Source: Devosia sp. ZB163 (GTDB lineage: Bacteria > Pseudomonadota > Alphaproteobacteria > Rhizobiales > Devosiaceae). Taken from it: a stretch of DNA of 64,000 bases. The stretch lies in NCBI RefSeq assembly GCF_028613635.1, contig NZ_JAQRMY010000001.1, positions 848,331-912,330 of the forward strand, written 5' to 3'. Under the pieces are notes generated by a model. That model worked only from the letters and a program-made list of their open reading frames with translations, was not told the origin of the DNA and did no database searches. Of this stretch, positions 33,512 through 42,093 are shown in pieces. The number at the start of each line of letters is the position of its first letter. Position 1 is the stretch's first letter. The position numbers and the translations under genes are program-made.

Positions 33512-34765
33512 ATGAGCGATATCGGAAACATCGGTGGCTCGAGGGGCATCCAGCCGACCGTTGTCGACCAGAATGTCGGCGGCACCGGCAAGGTCGGTGA
33601 CCTCGGCGGCCACGCGGTGACGCAGGCCCAGACTGCGCAGACCCCGGCCAAGGGAAGCGGGATCGGCGACAAGATCGCCAACTTCTTCACCAACACGCTG
33701 CCCAAGTTCTTCTCCTCGGTCGGCGAGTCGATCTCGAACTTCTTCAGCCGGCTTACCGCGCCGGCGCAGCAGCCCACCCCGCGGCCGACGACCCAGACGA
33801 CGGGGACCGCCCAGACGGGCGAGGTCGGAAAAACGCAGTCGAGCGCGCCCAAGAACGTCGGCGAATACTACGATGCGCTGAAGGGCATCATCGATCAGGC
33901 GCCCCTCGGGACGCTGGAGGGCACCTTCCTGCGCGGCGCCGAGTCACCGAACAAGTACGGCATCAAGCAGGAGTTCAAGCCGTTCGCCCAGAGCTGGGGG
34001 CAAAGCGTCCTCAACTCCCTGCCGCAGGACAGCACCGTTGCCTTCCGCCTGCAGAACTACGAGGGCGGCGAGGACATCTTCAAGGGGATGGAGGGCTCGG
34101 AAGGCAGGCTTCTCGGCACGTCCAGCTTCCCCAAGCTTGTTGACCCCGGGAAGGCCGGCGAGAGCATGAAGGTCATCCAGGACTGCTGGGACAAGCTTTT
34201 CGGCAGCGACCCGCAGTCCTCCAAGCAGATCGCCACCGGGCTGCCGGATGAGGTGAAGAACTACATCGCGTCCGGTCTCAAGGCCATCGACGACAGCAAC
34301 ATTCCGGACGACGTGAAGGGCAAGCTGAAGGATACCTTCCTCTCCGACGTCGTGCTGCGGTGTATCTCGCCAGCCTTGACGGATCTGTCCGTGCAGCAGC
34401 GGGACAATCCCAACGCCAAGGCCAGCCTGATCGAGATCACCAAGTTCATGACCACGATCTGCAACGGGCTCGATCCCACACAAGTGCAGAAGGAACCGGT
34501 GTTTCCGGGCTTCGTCGAGGCGTTCGGCGATCGGTACGACTCCATGCGCGGCAGCATGCTCGACATGCTGAGAGAAGCCGGCCGGCAGGGCACGCCCTAC
34601 ACGCCCCCTAACACTGGCTCCGACAACGGCCTCATCCTCACCATGGACGAGGTGAAGCAGCTGACGACACCGACCCCGACGCAACTGAGTTCCACGCTCA
34701 TTCCGGACGACCTGAAGGTCAGTCCCTTCGACGACAGCAAGGATACGAACGGCTCCAAGCTGTGA
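33512..34765 (+). CDS. Type III effector with RasGAP-like domain
   Basis: It has 417 residues from ATG 33512. The first ~110 residues are Pro/Thr/Gln-rich with a short amphipathic stretch (IANFFTNTLPKFFSSVG), as in secreted effectors. Residues ~115-370 follow the RasGAP order. GTLEGTFLRGAES resembles the arginine-finger loop (Arg141). Helices end in DCWDKLFGSDPQSSKQIATG..LPDEVKNYI. VVLRCISPAL (Arg283) resembles the FLRFICPA motif, followed by NPNAKASLIEITKFMTTICN like the A-R-L..IAK..QN-LAN helix. If correct, it would speed GTP hydrolysis by host Ras-like GTPases. This is my reading by eye. The tail carries LILTMDEVKQLT. Confidence 0.65.
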   Translation: MSDIGNIGGSRGIQPTVVDQNVGGTGKVGDLGGHAVTQAQTAQTPAKGSGIGDKIANFFTNTLPKFFSSVGESISNFFSRLTAPAQQPTPRPTTQTTGTAQTGEVGKTQSSAPKNVGEYYDALKGIIDQAPLGTLEGTFLRGAESPNKYGIKQEFKPFAQSWGQSVLNSLPQDSTVAFRLQNYEGGEDIFKGMEGSEGRLLGTSSFPKLVDPGKAGESMKVIQDCWDKLFGSDPQSSKQIATGLPDEVKNYIASGLKAIDDSNIPDDVKGKLKDTFLSDVVLRCISPALTDLSVQQRDNPNAKASLIEITKFMTTICNGLDPTQVQKEPVFPGFVEAFGDRYDSMRGSMLDMLREAGRQGTPYTPPNTGSDNGLILTMDEVKQLTTPTPTQLSSTLIPDDLKVSPFDDSKDTNGSKL

Positions 34766-34847
34766 GTATGCCCTCGTGTCCTGACCAGGGACGAGGTTGC
34801 AGTGATGGCGCGCCGGCCAGTGGTTTTTGCGGGCAGGGGAGAAACGA

Positions 34848-35306
34848 ATGTCGGAGCATCTGAAACGGCTGATCGGCGAGATCGGTCCGGCCCTCGACCT
34901 CGAGGCAGTCCTGCAGGTCGCCGAGGGGCGCGAGTGGGAACTGGTCCTTGCCGAGGGGCTCTCGCTTCGCCTCGAATACGAGCCTTCCGACGATCGCCTG
35001 ACCCTGACCGGCGACATCGCGCCACTGGGCCCTTCGCCGTCGCCGGACCTGCTCATCCAGATGCTGCAGTACAACTCGGCCTCGACCCAGACGGGCGGTG
35101 TCCGGCTGGCGCTGGACGCCGATCTCACGGCCCAGCAGATCTACGACACGCCTGCGGCGGGACTTGCGCTCTCCGACCTGAAGACTATCGTCCTCGGCCT
35201 CGCGGACAAGATCGTCGCCTGGCAGGGCGCCCTCGCGGGCGACCCGAAACCTGCGCCCGGCGAGGCGCCGGTCGCTTCCATGGATGCATACGTGTTCAAG
35301 ATCTGA
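34848..35306 (+). CDS. Class I type III chaperone (CesT-like)
   Basis: It has 152 residues from ATG 34848, after GGGGAGA. The MSEHLKRLIGEIGPALDLEAVLQV start, LRLEYEPSDDRLTLTGDIAP strands, LLIQMLQYNSASTQTGGVRL helix and C-terminal helix give the standard chaperone fold. It is related to the one at 30150. The effector gene at 35358 follows after 51 bp and is its likely client. Confidence 0.75.
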   Translation: MSEHLKRLIGEIGPALDLEAVLQVAEGREWELVLAEGLSLRLEYEPSDDRLTLTGDIAPLGPSPSPDLLIQMLQYNSASTQTGGVRLALDADLTAQQIYDTPAAGLALSDLKTIVLGLADKIVAWQGALAGDPKPAPGEAPVASMDAYVFKI

Positions 35307-35357
35307 CGCTGCGCCGCATTCGGTCAGGCGGACCACCAGACACAGGGAACTCGATAG

Positions 35358-36824
35358 ATGGCACTCACTCCGACTTCGACGTTCTCGGACGTCATGCGCG
35401 TCACCCAGTTCAGCGACCAGTCGCACAAGGACAAGGCGCTCAAGAGCAGCGGCACCGACGTGCTCTATCAGAAGTCGTCCTTCAATACGGCGGGCGAGAT
35501 CAAGAACAAGCAGTCCGGCGCGACCTACATCCAGAAGAGCCTCGATCGCGAGTACGGCGCCGGCTTCGGCGCCAAGGTGTTCACCCGCGCCAACACGTAC
35601 CAGCCGGGGCTCAACCTCGATAAGGTGGTCAAGGGGCGCGATCTCGTCCTGCTCGACCGCGCGGCCGCGAACCTGCGCGCCGAGGACACAGTCGCGAACC
35701 TGCGCGCCCAGCTGGGAAACCCGGCCCGGGGGATTTCCGGCGCCCAGACGCAGAGCCTGCTCCAGCTCCTCGGCGACGGCCGGGTGGGTACCGGCAAGAA
35801 GATGGAAGCCGAAGTCCTGCTGCGTGAGGCGATCGGCAGCATCGGCACGCTCAGCGGCATGAAGGCGACCCTGCAGCCGCTCTCGCAGGCCGAGACGACG
35901 CAGCTGCTCCAGCTCCGCCAGGGCAACGGCAACGCCACCTTCTCGCTGGTGCAGCAGGAGATGATCAAGCTGGCGCCGGGCTCCGGCGGCAACACCGCGC
36001 AGAACCGCGCCACGCTGCTCACGCAACTGCCGCCCGGCGCGACGGTGGGCCAGGACGGCACCATTGGCGGAACGACCACGCTCAACACCCTTGGCGGCAT
36101 CTTCCCCGGCCAGACAGGACTACCGGCGCCCCGCTTCGTCGATGTCATGAAGTTCATCGGCGACAGTCAGCTCGGCAAGACCGGCGAGACGCTCTCGAAT
36201 GGGGTCACCATCGGCTCGCAGGCGAACAAAGACCTCTATCGCATGAACATCACGATCACCAACGGGACCAATCCGCCCTACAACTCGGTGACCGAGCGCA
36301 CCAATATCGAGCGGCAGCACGGCGCCGACCAGGTGCCGACGCGGACGAACCTGTCCGTGGCCAACGCCATGATGTCGGTGAGCGGCAACAATGCGAACGT
36401 GGTGCGCGTCCTCAGCAGTGTCATCAACCAGCAGTTCTCGACGCCGCTGTGCCAGGGCTTCCGCTTGCAGAATGGCCAGGACTTCAAGCCGAACATCGCC
36501 AACTCGCTCAGCGAACCCAACGGCGTCCAGCTGGGCGGCAACGACACCGTTTCGCTGGTGCATCCCGGCGGAATCGGCAGGTCACAGGTGAACATCAGCA
36601 AGCAGCCGAACGGGGACTATCGCGTCGACATCAGCTACCCCTTCACCATGCGCCGGCCGAGCACCAACGATCACAACAGCAGCTTCGCCGGGCTGGGAGG
36701 GACGGTCATCCAGGGAACTGCGAATGCGTCCTTCACGATCGACGGGACGCAGGCCGGGCTCGGCAAACTGATGGTAGTCGAAAACGGATCGCCGACTGTC
36801 ACCTGGAACGGCCACATGATCTGA
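35358..36824 (+). CDS. Putative type III effector, unknown fold
   Basis: It has 488 residues starting MALTPTSTFSDVMRVTQFSD, a Ser/Thr-rich secretion-signal-like start. Residues ~1-110 are helical and charged. The middle (about 115-260) has repeated helices and a Gly/Thr-rich linker (GGTTTLNTLGG). Residues ~270-488 are strand-rich (VSLVHPGGIGRSQVNISKQP, DYRVDISYPFTM). I recognise no enzyme motif. It is proposed as an effector because of its place after a class I chaperone gene and between two other effectors. A hairpin follows its stop. Confidence 0.6.
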   Translation: MALTPTSTFSDVMRVTQFSDQSHKDKALKSSGTDVLYQKSSFNTAGEIKNKQSGATYIQKSLDREYGAGFGAKVFTRANTYQPGLNLDKVVKGRDLVLLDRAAANLRAEDTVANLRAQLGNPARGISGAQTQSLLQLLGDGRVGTGKKMEAEVLLREAIGSIGTLSGMKATLQPLSQAETTQLLQLRQGNGNATFSLVQQEMIKLAPGSGGNTAQNRATLLTQLPPGATVGQDGTIGGTTTLNTLGGIFPGQTGLPAPRFVDVMKFIGDSQLGKTGETLSNGVTIGSQANKDLYRMNITITNGTNPPYNSVTERTNIERQHGADQVPTRTNLSVANAMMSVSGNNANVVRVLSSVINQQFSTPLCQGFRLQNGQDFKPNIANSLSEPNGVQLGGNDTVSLVHPGGIGRSQVNISKQPNGDYRVDISYPFTMRRPSTNDHNSSFAGLGGTVIQGTANASFTIDGTQAGLGKLMVVENGSPTVTWNGHMI

Positions 36825-36827
36825 CGC

Positions 36828-36845
36828 GCCGAGCGACGTCTCGGC
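36828..36845 (+). terminator. Terminator-like hairpin after the 488-residue effector gene
   Basis: GCCGAG and CTCGGC pair around a 6-base loop, four bases after the stop, and TTTT follows at 36854-36857. It separates this gene from the next effector. Confidence 0.45.
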
Positions 36846-36862
36846 CGACGTGCTTTTGACTG

Positions 36863-36904
36863 GGGGCTCATCACTTCAACGTCTAGCGACACGAGGGATC
36901 GAGC
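36863..36904 (+). promoter_or_regulatory. Leader shared with the RasGAP-like effector gene
   Basis: GGGGCT, CACTTCAAC, CGACACG and AGGGAT precede the ATG in the same order as at 33463-33511, with several substitutions and a 6-base shorter spacer. In this copy the block is wholly intergenic, so it may contain the promoter. Confidence 0.5.
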
Positions 36905-38110
36905 ATGAGCGACATCGGGAAGGCCGGGGGCCATCAGAACCCCCGCAGACTATCCAATGACGACCAGAGCGTCAGTAGCTCCGGCAACCCCAGTAGTTCC
37001 AGCAAGGTCAGTAGCTCCGGCAACAGAAGTGGCCGACTAGAGGCTCACCCGGTCGGGCAGTCGTCGCCCGCGCAGGTGCCGGCCGCAAAGACGGGCATCG
37101 GGGAAGAGATCTCCAAGGCCACGAGCCGGCTAAAGGAGACCGTGAGCGGATGGCTCGGCAAGGTGACATCACCAGCTCGGCAGGCTTCGGAGCCGCCCGA
37201 CGCGCCGCAGATCAGGTCGACCCATCCGACGCAGGCACCGCCCCCGTCTCCACCTCTCCAGACCGACTCCGAAACGCTCTCCAACGCTATCGCGCCGGAC
37301 ACGAGGGCTCGGGGGAAGCCACGCCAGCTTATCGAGGAAATTCTCCCCGACGTGACGGCATCCGCGCCGCAGCAAACCCCTGACCTCAAGACTGTCTATG
37401 ACACCGTGCTCGAGGAGACGAAGAGCTTCAACATGGGGAACTTCCTGCGCGACAAGAACGCTTCCTCGCCGGTCATCCAGACCACGCTTGGAGCGTTCGG
37501 AGCGAACTTCGCCCAATCCACCTACGAGGGCTTGGCGGGAGGCCAGTTTGTCGCCCTCACGAATGCTGCCTATGACCCCAAGCGCACCAAGTTCGATCTC
37601 GAAGCGCTCAACCGGGTGGGTCATGACAGGGTCGTCGACCAGAGCATCACCACTCTCCAGGATGCGTGGAGGCGCCTTGTCGGCAGCGACCCGGTTACCA
37701 TCGCAGCGGCTGCCGCCGCTTTGCCTCAGCAAGCAAAGGACCTGTTGGCGACCGCATTCAAGGCGATCGACGCCAGCCAACTGTCCCAGGCAGACAAAGA
37801 AATAGCCAAGAAACGCATCTGTTCGGATGTGCTTCTGCGCCGCGTCATAAACCATGTCCGCGACCTAGATGGCGGGACTACGCGTGACAAGACGAGCATG
37901 GGCGAACTGTCGAACCTGATGATGTTTATCGCAGGGGGGTCCAGTGACATGACGGTCATGACCCTCCGCTTCGATTCCGATGTCGTGAAGCGGCTGACGA
38001 CCAAGAATGCCGTCGATGGGCGGAGCGAGATGGACATCATGCGCAGCAACATGTTCAGCATGTTCAGCTTGGCCGCCCTACAAGGCACGCCCTATGCGCC
38101 CAGCAAATAG
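36905..38110 (+). CDS. Type III effector, diverged paralogue of the RasGAP-like protein
   Basis: It has 401 residues. It shares the start MSDIG and the Ser/Gly-rich leader. The middle LVGSDPVTIAAAAAALPQQ..LLATAFKAIDASQLSQADK aligns with LFGSDPQSS..GLKAIDDSNIPDDVK of the 33512 protein. The C-termini also match (LQGTPYAPS / RQGTPYTPP). The candidate finger Arg182 (GNFLRDKN) is kept. The second motif reads VLLRRVINHV, so Pro-Ala of the RasGAP pattern is lost. It may have changed target or activity. It has no chaperone gene of its own and probably uses that of the paralogue. Its stop is 3 bp from the convergent sctU. Confidence 0.6.
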   Translation: MSDIGKAGGHQNPRRLSNDDQSVSSSGNPSSSSKVSSSGNRSGRLEAHPVGQSSPAQVPAAKTGIGEEISKATSRLKETVSGWLGKVTSPARQASEPPDAPQIRSTHPTQAPPPSPPLQTDSETLSNAIAPDTRARGKPRQLIEEILPDVTASAPQQTPDLKTVYDTVLEETKSFNMGNFLRDKNASSPVIQTTLGAFGANFAQSTYEGLAGGQFVALTNAAYDPKRTKFDLEALNRVGHDRVVDQSITTLQDAWRRLVGSDPVTIAAAAAALPQQAKDLLATAFKAIDASQLSQADKEIAKKRICSDVLLRRVINHVRDLDGGTTRDKTSMGELSNLMMFIAGGSSDMTVMTLRFDSDVVKRLTTKNAVDGRSEMDIMRSNMFSMFSLAALQGTPYAPSK

Positions 38111-38113
38111 GCC

Positions 38114-39232
38114 CTAGCGCGTCCCCTTGTGGTCGCCCGCCGCCATGTCGATGACGCCGTGGTCGAGCCGGCCCTTGTAGAGCAGGTGCCGGTTCTTCTG
38201 CACCCATGCGAGCACCTCGGCTACCGCGTCGAACAGCGCGTCGGGGATCGGTTCGTAGAGCTCGGCATCGGCATAGAGCGCGCGCGCCAGCGGCACGTTG
38301 TGGAAGATCGGTACGCCCGCTTCCTCGGCCTCTCCGCGCAGGTAATGCGCATGGAGGTTCCTGCCCTTGGCGGTGACGATCGGCAGCGGCATGCGATCGG
38401 GTGAATACTCGATCACCACGGCGAAGTGCGTCGGGTTGACGACGACGGCCGTGCCCTTGCGCGCCGCGACCCCGCCGTCGCCCATCGCGAATTCCTGCGC
38501 GAGCTGCCGGCGCTTGCCCTTGATGTGCGGGTCGCCTTCGCTCTCCTTGTACTCGCGCTTCACCTCGTCCTTGGTCATCATCAGGCTCTTGGTGTGCGTG
38601 TGGCGCTGATAGACGAAGTCGATCAGGCCCACGACAATGAAGGCGAGCCCCGAATAGACCAGCGTGAGGCCGAGCGCCGATACGGTGATGCTCCCCATGC
38701 AGACCAACCCGCATTCGAGCGAGTTGGAATAGGGCGCGATCGAATCGCGGATGACGAAATAGAGCAGGGCCGTCAGGACCAGGATCTTGGCGATCGTCTT
38801 CAGCAGTTCGACGAGGCTCTTCATCGAGAAGATGCGCTTGAAGCCCGAGGCCGGGCTGATGCGCTCGCCCTTCGGCGTGATCGAATCGAAGCTGAACAGC
38901 GCGCCGATCTGGAAGTAGTTCGCGGCGACGCCGGTCAGCACCGCGACGCCCAGTATGGGCAGCATGACCCAGCTGATCTCGATGCCGACCACGGTGACCG
39001 CGTTCAGCACATTGGTCTTGAAATCGACCCCGGCGAGGGTCGTCATCTGGTCGAACATGCCCACGAACCGCGCGTTGGTCGCGTCCCAGGTTGCCCAGAT
39101 ATAGGCGATGACCGAGAACAGCGAGATGGTCATCACCGCGTCCTGGCTCTTGGCAACCTGCCCCTTCTCGCGCGCGTCGCGCTCCTTCTTGGGGGTCGGA
39201 AGTTCGGTCTTTTCGCCTGAACTCCCCGCCAT
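38114..39232 (-). CDS. sctU: SctU, export switch protein
   Basis: It has 372 residues. Four membrane helices lie in the first ~220 residues. A cytosolic domain follows with N266-PTH (VVNPTHFAVVIEYSPD), the site of self-cleavage between Asn and Pro. Cleavage lets the apparatus switch from needle subunits to later substrates with SctP. The start at 39232 directly follows the sctT stop. It is the last gene of the leftward core operon and convergent with the last effector gene. Confidence 0.95.
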   Translation of the reverse strand: MAGSSGEKTELPTPKKERDAREKGQVAKSQDAVMTISLFSVIAYIWATWDATNARFVGMFDQMTTLAGVDFKTNVLNAVTVVGIEISWVMLPILGVAVLTGVAANYFQIGALFSFDSITPKGERISPASGFKRIFSMKSLVELLKTIAKILVLTALLYFVIRDSIAPYSNSLECGLVCMGSITVSALGLTLVYSGLAFIVVGLIDFVYQRHTHTKSLMMTKDEVKREYKESEGDPHIKGKRRQLAQEFAMGDGGVAARKGTAVVVNPTHFAVVIEYSPDRMPLPIVTAKGRNLHAHYLRGEAEEAGVPIFHNVPLARALYADAELYEPIPDALFDAVAEVLAWVQKNRHLLYKGRLDHGVIDMAAGDHKGTR

Positions 39233-40096
39233 CTACCTGCGCTCCGGCAAGGTATCGACGATCACGTCGGTCACGACCCCCGAAAGGAACCGCATGATCT
39301 CGTAGAAGCGCTGCATGAACGGATCGAACAGCCCGAGCTGATCGGCCGCGTAGGGGAGCAGGCGCGAGAAGAAGAAGACAAGGATCAGGATCGCGAGCAC
39401 GCTCTTGATCGGCATGGCGAGGATGAACACCTGCACCTGCGGCGCGAAGCGGCTCACCATCGCGAGGGCAAATTCGGCGAGGAACATGATGCCCACGATC
39501 GGCGCCGCGATGATGACGACGATGCGCATCGCGGTGTCGGCGACATTGAGGACGAGGGCAGGGAACTGGTCGGTGAAAACCGGCATGCCGAGTGTCGCCG
39601 GCCACAGGTTGTACGATTGGTAGATCAGCCCGAGGATCGGCAGCGCTGCGCCCGAGACGAAGACATAGGTCAGGAACGCCTGGCTGAACAGGATGCCCAG
39701 CGGCGAGGTTTCGTGGCCCTGGAGCGGATCGATCGAGGCGGCGATGGCCGCGCCGCGCTGGTTGTCGATCAGCGCGCCCGCCGACTGCACCGCCCAGAAG
39801 ATCCAGCCTACGACATAGCCGAGCACGAACCCGATGGCGTACTCCTTGACGAAGTAGATGGCGAAGCTGGTGATGGTGCGGTCGAACGCATCGACATGAA
39901 CGAGATTGATCGGAACGGCGATAATCGCGAGGACGAGGATCGCAGCGACGCGCGCCAGACGTGGAACGGCGCTCGAGGCCAGAAGCTGCGACGTGGACAG
40001 GAACGCATAGAGCCGCGGCAGCGTGAGCAGCAGGGCGATGATCTCGCGATCGAAGAAGCCGAAATAGAGGCTGATCACCCCCCTCAGGTCGTTCAT
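39233..40096 (-). CDS. sctT: SctT, export apparatus membrane protein
   Basis: It has 287 residues from ATG 40096, which overlaps the sctS stop by four bases (ATGA). Eight or so membrane helices are visible. QSAGALIDNQRGAAIAASIDP and QSYNLWPATLGMP are family signatures of SctT/FliR. It forms the export gate with SctR and SctS. Confidence 0.94.
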   Translation of the reverse strand: MNDLRGVISLYFGFFDREIIALLLTLPRLYAFLSTSQLLASSAVPRLARVAAILVLAIIAVPINLVHVDAFDRTITSFAIYFVKEYAIGFVLGYVVGWIFWAVQSAGALIDNQRGAAIAASIDPLQGHETSPLGILFSQAFLTYVFVSGAALPILGLIYQSYNLWPATLGMPVFTDQFPALVLNVADTAMRIVVIIAAPIVGIMFLAEFALAMVSRFAPQVQVFILAMPIKSVLAILILVFFFSRLLPYAADQLGLFDPFMQRFYEIMRFLSGVVTDVIVDTLPERR

Positions 40097-40359
40097 GTCA
40101 TGCTCGGGAAGTCCGTGAACAGCTTGTTGGTGAAGTTCACCATCTCGGAGCCGAGCATGCCCGCCATCAGGGCAATCGTGACCGCGACGGCGATGAGCTT
40201 GATGGCAAACGAGACCGTCTGTTCCTGAACCTGCGTCAGGGCCTGCAGCAGGCTGATGACGATGCCCACCACCGAGGCGACGATGATCGGCGGCAGCGAG
40301 AGCACCAGGACGAGCAGCATGGATTCGGTGAGCTGCTGCAGCGCGACATCGGGCGACAT
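40093..40359 (-). CDS. sctS: SctS, export apparatus membrane protein
   Basis: It has 88 residues with two membrane helices joined by the conserved loop VGIVISLLQALTQVQEQTVSF, as in SctS/FliQ. The length is normal for the family. It lies 12 bp after sctR and overlaps sctT. It joins SctR and SctT in the helical export gate. Confidence 0.95.
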   Translation of the reverse strand: MSPDVALQQLTESMLLVLVLSLPPIIVASVVGIVISLLQALTQVQEQTVSFAIKLIAVAVTIALMAGMLGSEMVNFTNKLFTDFPSMT

Positions 40360-40371
40360 GAGTGCGGCTCC

Positions 40372-41013
40372 TTAAACGTAGGTCGTGATCAGGCCCAGTA
40401 TGAGCCGTGACCAGCCATCGATCATGACGAAGAGAAACAGCTTGAACGGAAGCGAGATGGTCAGCGGGCTGACCATCATCATGCCCATGGCGAGCAGGAT
40501 GTTCGAGACGATGAGGTCGATGGCGATGAAGGGCAGGTAGAGCAGGAAGCCGATCTCGAACGCTTCGCGCAGCTGGGACACCGTGAAGGCCGGGAGCACC
40601 ACGACGATGTGGTTGGCATCGATGCCCGCCGACATCTCTGCAGGCCACAACGTCTTCGCCGCCTGGAGGAAGAACGCCTTCTCGCGCTCCGCCGCATGGC
40701 GGTTGAGGAACTCGCTGAGCGGACCGTGCCCCGCCTGATAGGCGGCGGTCAGTCCGTCCATGGTGTCGTACTGGTAATTGCCGGCGGAAAGGATGTTGTA
40801 GGTCTCCACCACCACCGGCGCCATGATGTAGCCGGAGAGGATGATGGCGAGCGCATTGAGCGCCATGTTCGGCGGAATGTTCTGCACGCCGATGGCGTTG
40901 CGCACGAGCAGCAGCACCACCGACAGCTTGATGAAGCTGGTCGCGACCACGGCAAGGAACGGAAAGAGCGCGGCCGCAGCCACGATGAAGATGAGATTGA
41001 GCGGATCGACCAT
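40372..41013 (-). CDS. sctR: SctR, export apparatus membrane protein
   Basis: It has 213 residues. The signatures FIKLSVVLLLVRNAIGVQN, FEIGFLLYLPFIAIDLIV and LLAMGMMMVSPLTISLPFKL are those of SctR/FliP. Four membrane helices flank a periplasmic loop. It lies 21 bp after sctQ in the core operon. The family protein forms the pentamer at the base of the export pore. Confidence 0.96.
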   Translation of the reverse strand: MVDPLNLIFIVAAAALFPFLAVVATSFIKLSVVLLLVRNAIGVQNIPPNMALNALAIILSGYIMAPVVVETYNILSAGNYQYDTMDGLTAAYQAGHGPLSEFLNRHAAEREKAFFLQAAKTLWPAEMSAGIDANHIVVVLPAFTVSQLREAFEIGFLLYLPFIAIDLIVSNILLAMGMMMVSPLTISLPFKLFLFVMIDGWSRLILGLITTYV

Positions 41014-41034
41014 CGCTGCCCCGGTGACCCAGCT

Positions 41035-42093
41035 CTACGAGCGTACGAGGAGGCGGGTGATGCGGACCGCCAGGCGGTCGTCAATCCGCACCAGGTCGCC
41101 CTGACCGATCACGTCGCCATCGGCTCGGATCGTCACCTCGAGGCCGTCGCCAATGGCGGGCACGTCGATGGGGACGACGGACCCGGCCTGCCATTGCGAC
41201 AGCGTGCTCACCGGCACCGAAAGGCGCGCGATGTCGAAATCGAGTGCAATCCTGAGGCCCGAAACGGAAACCGCCTCGGGCTTGCTTTCCGGCCCTCCAG
41301 CCGGATCGTTCGTGTCGTCCATAAGTGCCCCCTGAGGCCCGGCGATCAGGGCCGGGTGGCCGCCGAGACAGGCCCAGCCGTCGTCTGTTTGCGAGAATTC
41401 ATACGTCACCGTGTCGACCCGCACGGCCAACTGTCCGGCCGGGCGTTGCGGCAGAACCACCACTGCGCCGGGCTCGAGCTTCCGGAACTCGTCGTAGCCC
41501 AACGCCACGCGTCCGAGCGTAGGATAGGCCGACAGGGCAACCCGTTCGGCCAGCGGCCCGTTCGCCGGAGCGTAGCTCGTGAGGCTGCCGCCGAGCAGCC
41601 GCAGCAGCGCCGTGCGGTCGCACCCGACATCGATGGCGACGCTGCTGCCGTCGGGACGCTGGAGCGCCACATCGAACCACTGCACATGGCTCGCGGCGTG
41701 ATCGGGGAACGCCGGGGCCAGCGCTTGCGCGCCGATGCTCACCGCGTCACGGGCCTGCTGCGGAAACGCGCCGAGAATGGAGGCAAACATGCCGTCGAGC
41801 ATCGCCTGCCGCAGGCCTTCGGGCAGCGCTGCGACGTCGGCGGCCTCGAGGCCGATATTGAACATCTGGCGGAAGGGAAAGTCCCGCACATGCACATAGG
41901 CGGTCCCGCCGCCGGTCAGTTGAAGCGTCGCGAGCCAGGCATCGGCGGCAGGCGGCGAGGCCAGCGTGAAGCGCAGTGCAGCACCACCATCGCCCAGCGG
42001 CAGGCTCTCGCCGGCAAGGCCGACGAGCCCGTTCCACAGCTCAGTGTTGAACGCGCCACTGGCGATCCGCGGCAGGAGAACGGCTAGCGTCAC
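41035..42093 (-). CDS. sctQ: SctQ, cytosolic sorting-platform protein
   Basis: It has 352 residues. The N-terminal half is poorly conserved. The C-terminal ~80 residues are a SpoA/FliN-like domain (RLSVPVSTLSQWQAGSVVPI, VIGQGDLVRIDDRLAVRITRL). The start is GTG 42093, overlapping the sctP stop (GTGA). It builds the pods beneath the inner ring together with SctK and SctL. Confidence 0.88.
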   Translation of the reverse strand: MTLAVLLPRIASGAFNTELWNGLVGLAGESLPLGDGGAALRFTLASPPAADAWLATLQLTGGGTAYVHVRDFPFRQMFNIGLEAADVAALPEGLRQAMLDGMFASILGAFPQQARDAVSIGAQALAPAFPDHAASHVQWFDVALQRPDGSSVAIDVGCDRTALLRLLGGSLTSYAPANGPLAERVALSAYPTLGRVALGYDEFRKLEPGAVVVLPQRPAGQLAVRVDTVTYEFSQTDDGWACLGGHPALIAGPQGALMDDTNDPAGGPESKPEAVSVSGLRIALDFDIARLSVPVSTLSQWQAGSVVPIDVPAIGDGLEVTIRADGDVIGQGDLVRIDDRLAVRITRLLVRS

